DNA of 5,377 bases from Spirochaetaceae bacterium (GTDB lineage Bacteria; Spirochaetota; Spirochaetia; DSM-27196; SLST01), in the NCBI GenBank assembly GCA_007129695.1, contig SKVA01000450.1, positions 1-5,377 on the forward strand, read 5' to 3'. This document shows, one piece after another, positions 4,625-5,377 of the stretch (position 1 is its first letter; every line of letters begins with the position of its first letter). Below the pieces are notes generated by a model. It ran no database searches, was not told where the DNA came from, and saw nothing but the letters and a program-made list of their open reading frames with translations. A program made the position numbers and the translations under genes.

Positions 4625-5377
4625 TTAGGTCTCGCACGCGCCGGCGAGGCACGCGAGTTCCTGCGCCGCGGTCGTCAGGTCGGTTTCCTCGTACCGGTAG
4701 ATCTTTGAGAAATCGATCGGTGGGAACGCGGCGGCGCGCTCGTCGAACTCGATCCGGGAGATCTCCTCGTACGGCATCTGCTGGTAGTTCGCGTCGCTCG
4801 CGGGAAGGAACGCCATCCCGCCGATCCGGTCCTGGTGTTCCCAGATCCAGCGCATCACGTCGAACACCTCGTGCGGACGGTACGTGATCGTAACGCTCGG
4901 GTTGTGCTCGGTGTACGCGAGCTTGTTCTGCAGCCAGTACTCGCACTGCTCGAGTGCCGAGCGATCGTTGCGAACGATCGAACCGTCGGGCGCCTTGACC
5001 GGGAAGTGGACGACCCACGTCGTCGCGTCGTCGCGCGTCTGCCCGTTCTCAGGGTCCATCGGCGCACCGGCGTCGCGCAGCACGCGATAAACCGGCGAGT
5101 GCGAGCTCACGCGGATGTTGCGTACGTAGTGACGTGCCCACCGGGGGTGGAGCCCCGATGAGCTGTTGAGGAGCTGGCTCGAGTTGCCCGACGGCTTCAC
5201 GCACGTCGTAGCGGCTGACCGTGGAATACCGAGCAGATCGGCGTACCGCGCGTTGGTCTCCAGCACGACGTCCTTCAGCCGGCGCTGTACCATCTCATCC
5301 TGGCAAACCGTGCTGTCGAGCTGCCCGTTCAGGTCGACGCCGAGCAGCCGCTCCTCTTCGCAGTTCTGCTTCCAGAT
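4625..5377 (-). CDS. nrdJ: adenosylcobalamin-dependent ribonucleoside-triphosphate reductase (class II), C-terminal part
   Basis: The last 250 residues of a B12-dependent reductase of the monomeric Lactobacillus leichmannii type, which makes deoxyribonucleotides from ribonucleoside triphosphates in the cytoplasm, with or without oxygen. The N-terminal two thirds, with the radical-forming cysteine, lie beyond the right edge (known family length about 740). Recognisable parts: ERLLGVDLNGQLDS near the left of the fragment, ATTCVKPSGNSSQLLNSSSG at 56-75 (the KPSG phosphate-binding segment), YVRNIRVSSHSPVYRVLRD at 84-102, LAYTEHNPSVTITYRPHEV at 153-171, and GGMAFLPASDANYQQMPYEE at 186-205. The tail ELACLAGACET carries C243 and C248; their CxxxxC spacing equals the shuttle pair (C731/C736) that re-reduces the active site in L. 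leichmannii. No intein or frameshift is seen in the visible part. The TAA stop is followed closely by a strong hairpin. The symbol nrdJ is used in the broad class II sense; rtpR is also used. Confidence 0.93.
   Translation of the reverse strand: MWKQNCEEERLLGVDLNGQLDSTVCQDEMVQRRLKDVVLETNARYADLLGIPRSAATTCVKPSGNSSQLLNSSSGLHPRWARHYVRNIRVSSHSPVYRVLRDAGAPMDPENGQTRDDATTWVVHFPVKAPDGSIVRNDRSALEQCEYWLQNKLAYTEHNPSVTITYRPHEVFDVMRWIWEHQDRIGGMAFLPASDANYQQMPYEEISRIEFDERAAAFPPIDFSKIYRYEETDLTTAAQELACLAGACET

Noticed and set aside
1..5377. A previously undescribed defence, mobile or RNA-guided system
   Set aside because: All five genes fall into known folds or an ordinary envelope-protein type. There are no direct-repeat arrays, recombinases, transposase genes, terminal repeats or reverse-transcriptase motifs.

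Overview
This is an ordinary-looking chromosomal segment from a GC-rich, diderm (Gram-negative-type) bacterium. I estimate roughly 60-65 % GC by eye. The diderm call rests on a secreted protein with beta-barrel-like strands. The class II, adenosylcobalamin-dependent ribonucleotide reductase shows that the cell uses vitamin B12 for DNA precursor synthesis. I cannot fix the lineage; a spirochaete or another environmental carbohydrate degrader would fit, but this is a guess.

Layout, left to right. (1) 1-2213, minus strand: a GH78-type alpha-L-rhamnosidase whose C-terminus runs off the left edge. It has no secretion signal. (2) 2214-2306: a short AT-richer spacer with a -10-like hexamer flanked by an 8-bp inverted repeat. 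(3) 2307-2927, minus: a small class I SAM-dependent methyltransferase. (4) 2928-3011: a divergent intergenic region. (5) 3012-3845, plus: a xylose-isomerase-like TIM-barrel protein (sugar isomerase/epimerase or related) with all four expected metal ligands and a strong ribosome binding site. (6) 3841-3870: an imperfect palindrome that contains the stop codons of both convergent genes. (7) 3866-4561, minus: a secreted, probably outer-membrane beta-barrel protein. (8) 4562-4624: a 63-bp spacer holding two perfect hairpins, a possible promoter and the ribosome binding site. (9) 4625-5377, minus: the C-terminal third of the B12-dependent ribonucleoside-triphosphate reductase, running off the right edge.

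The rhamnosidase and the TIM-barrel protein suggest handling of plant or microbial polysaccharide sugars: the first releases L-rhamnose from oligosaccharides and the second could act on a released sugar or derivative. They are on opposite strands and separated by the methyltransferase, so shared function is inferred from proximity only. The reductase is housekeeping. I see no tRNA, rRNA, CRISPR array, insertion sequence or phage gene, and no convincing new multi-gene system. The most interesting signals are non-coding: the packed palindromes at 4570-4617, the palindrome over two stop codons at 3841-3870, and a clear excess of the hexamer CGATCG across the window.
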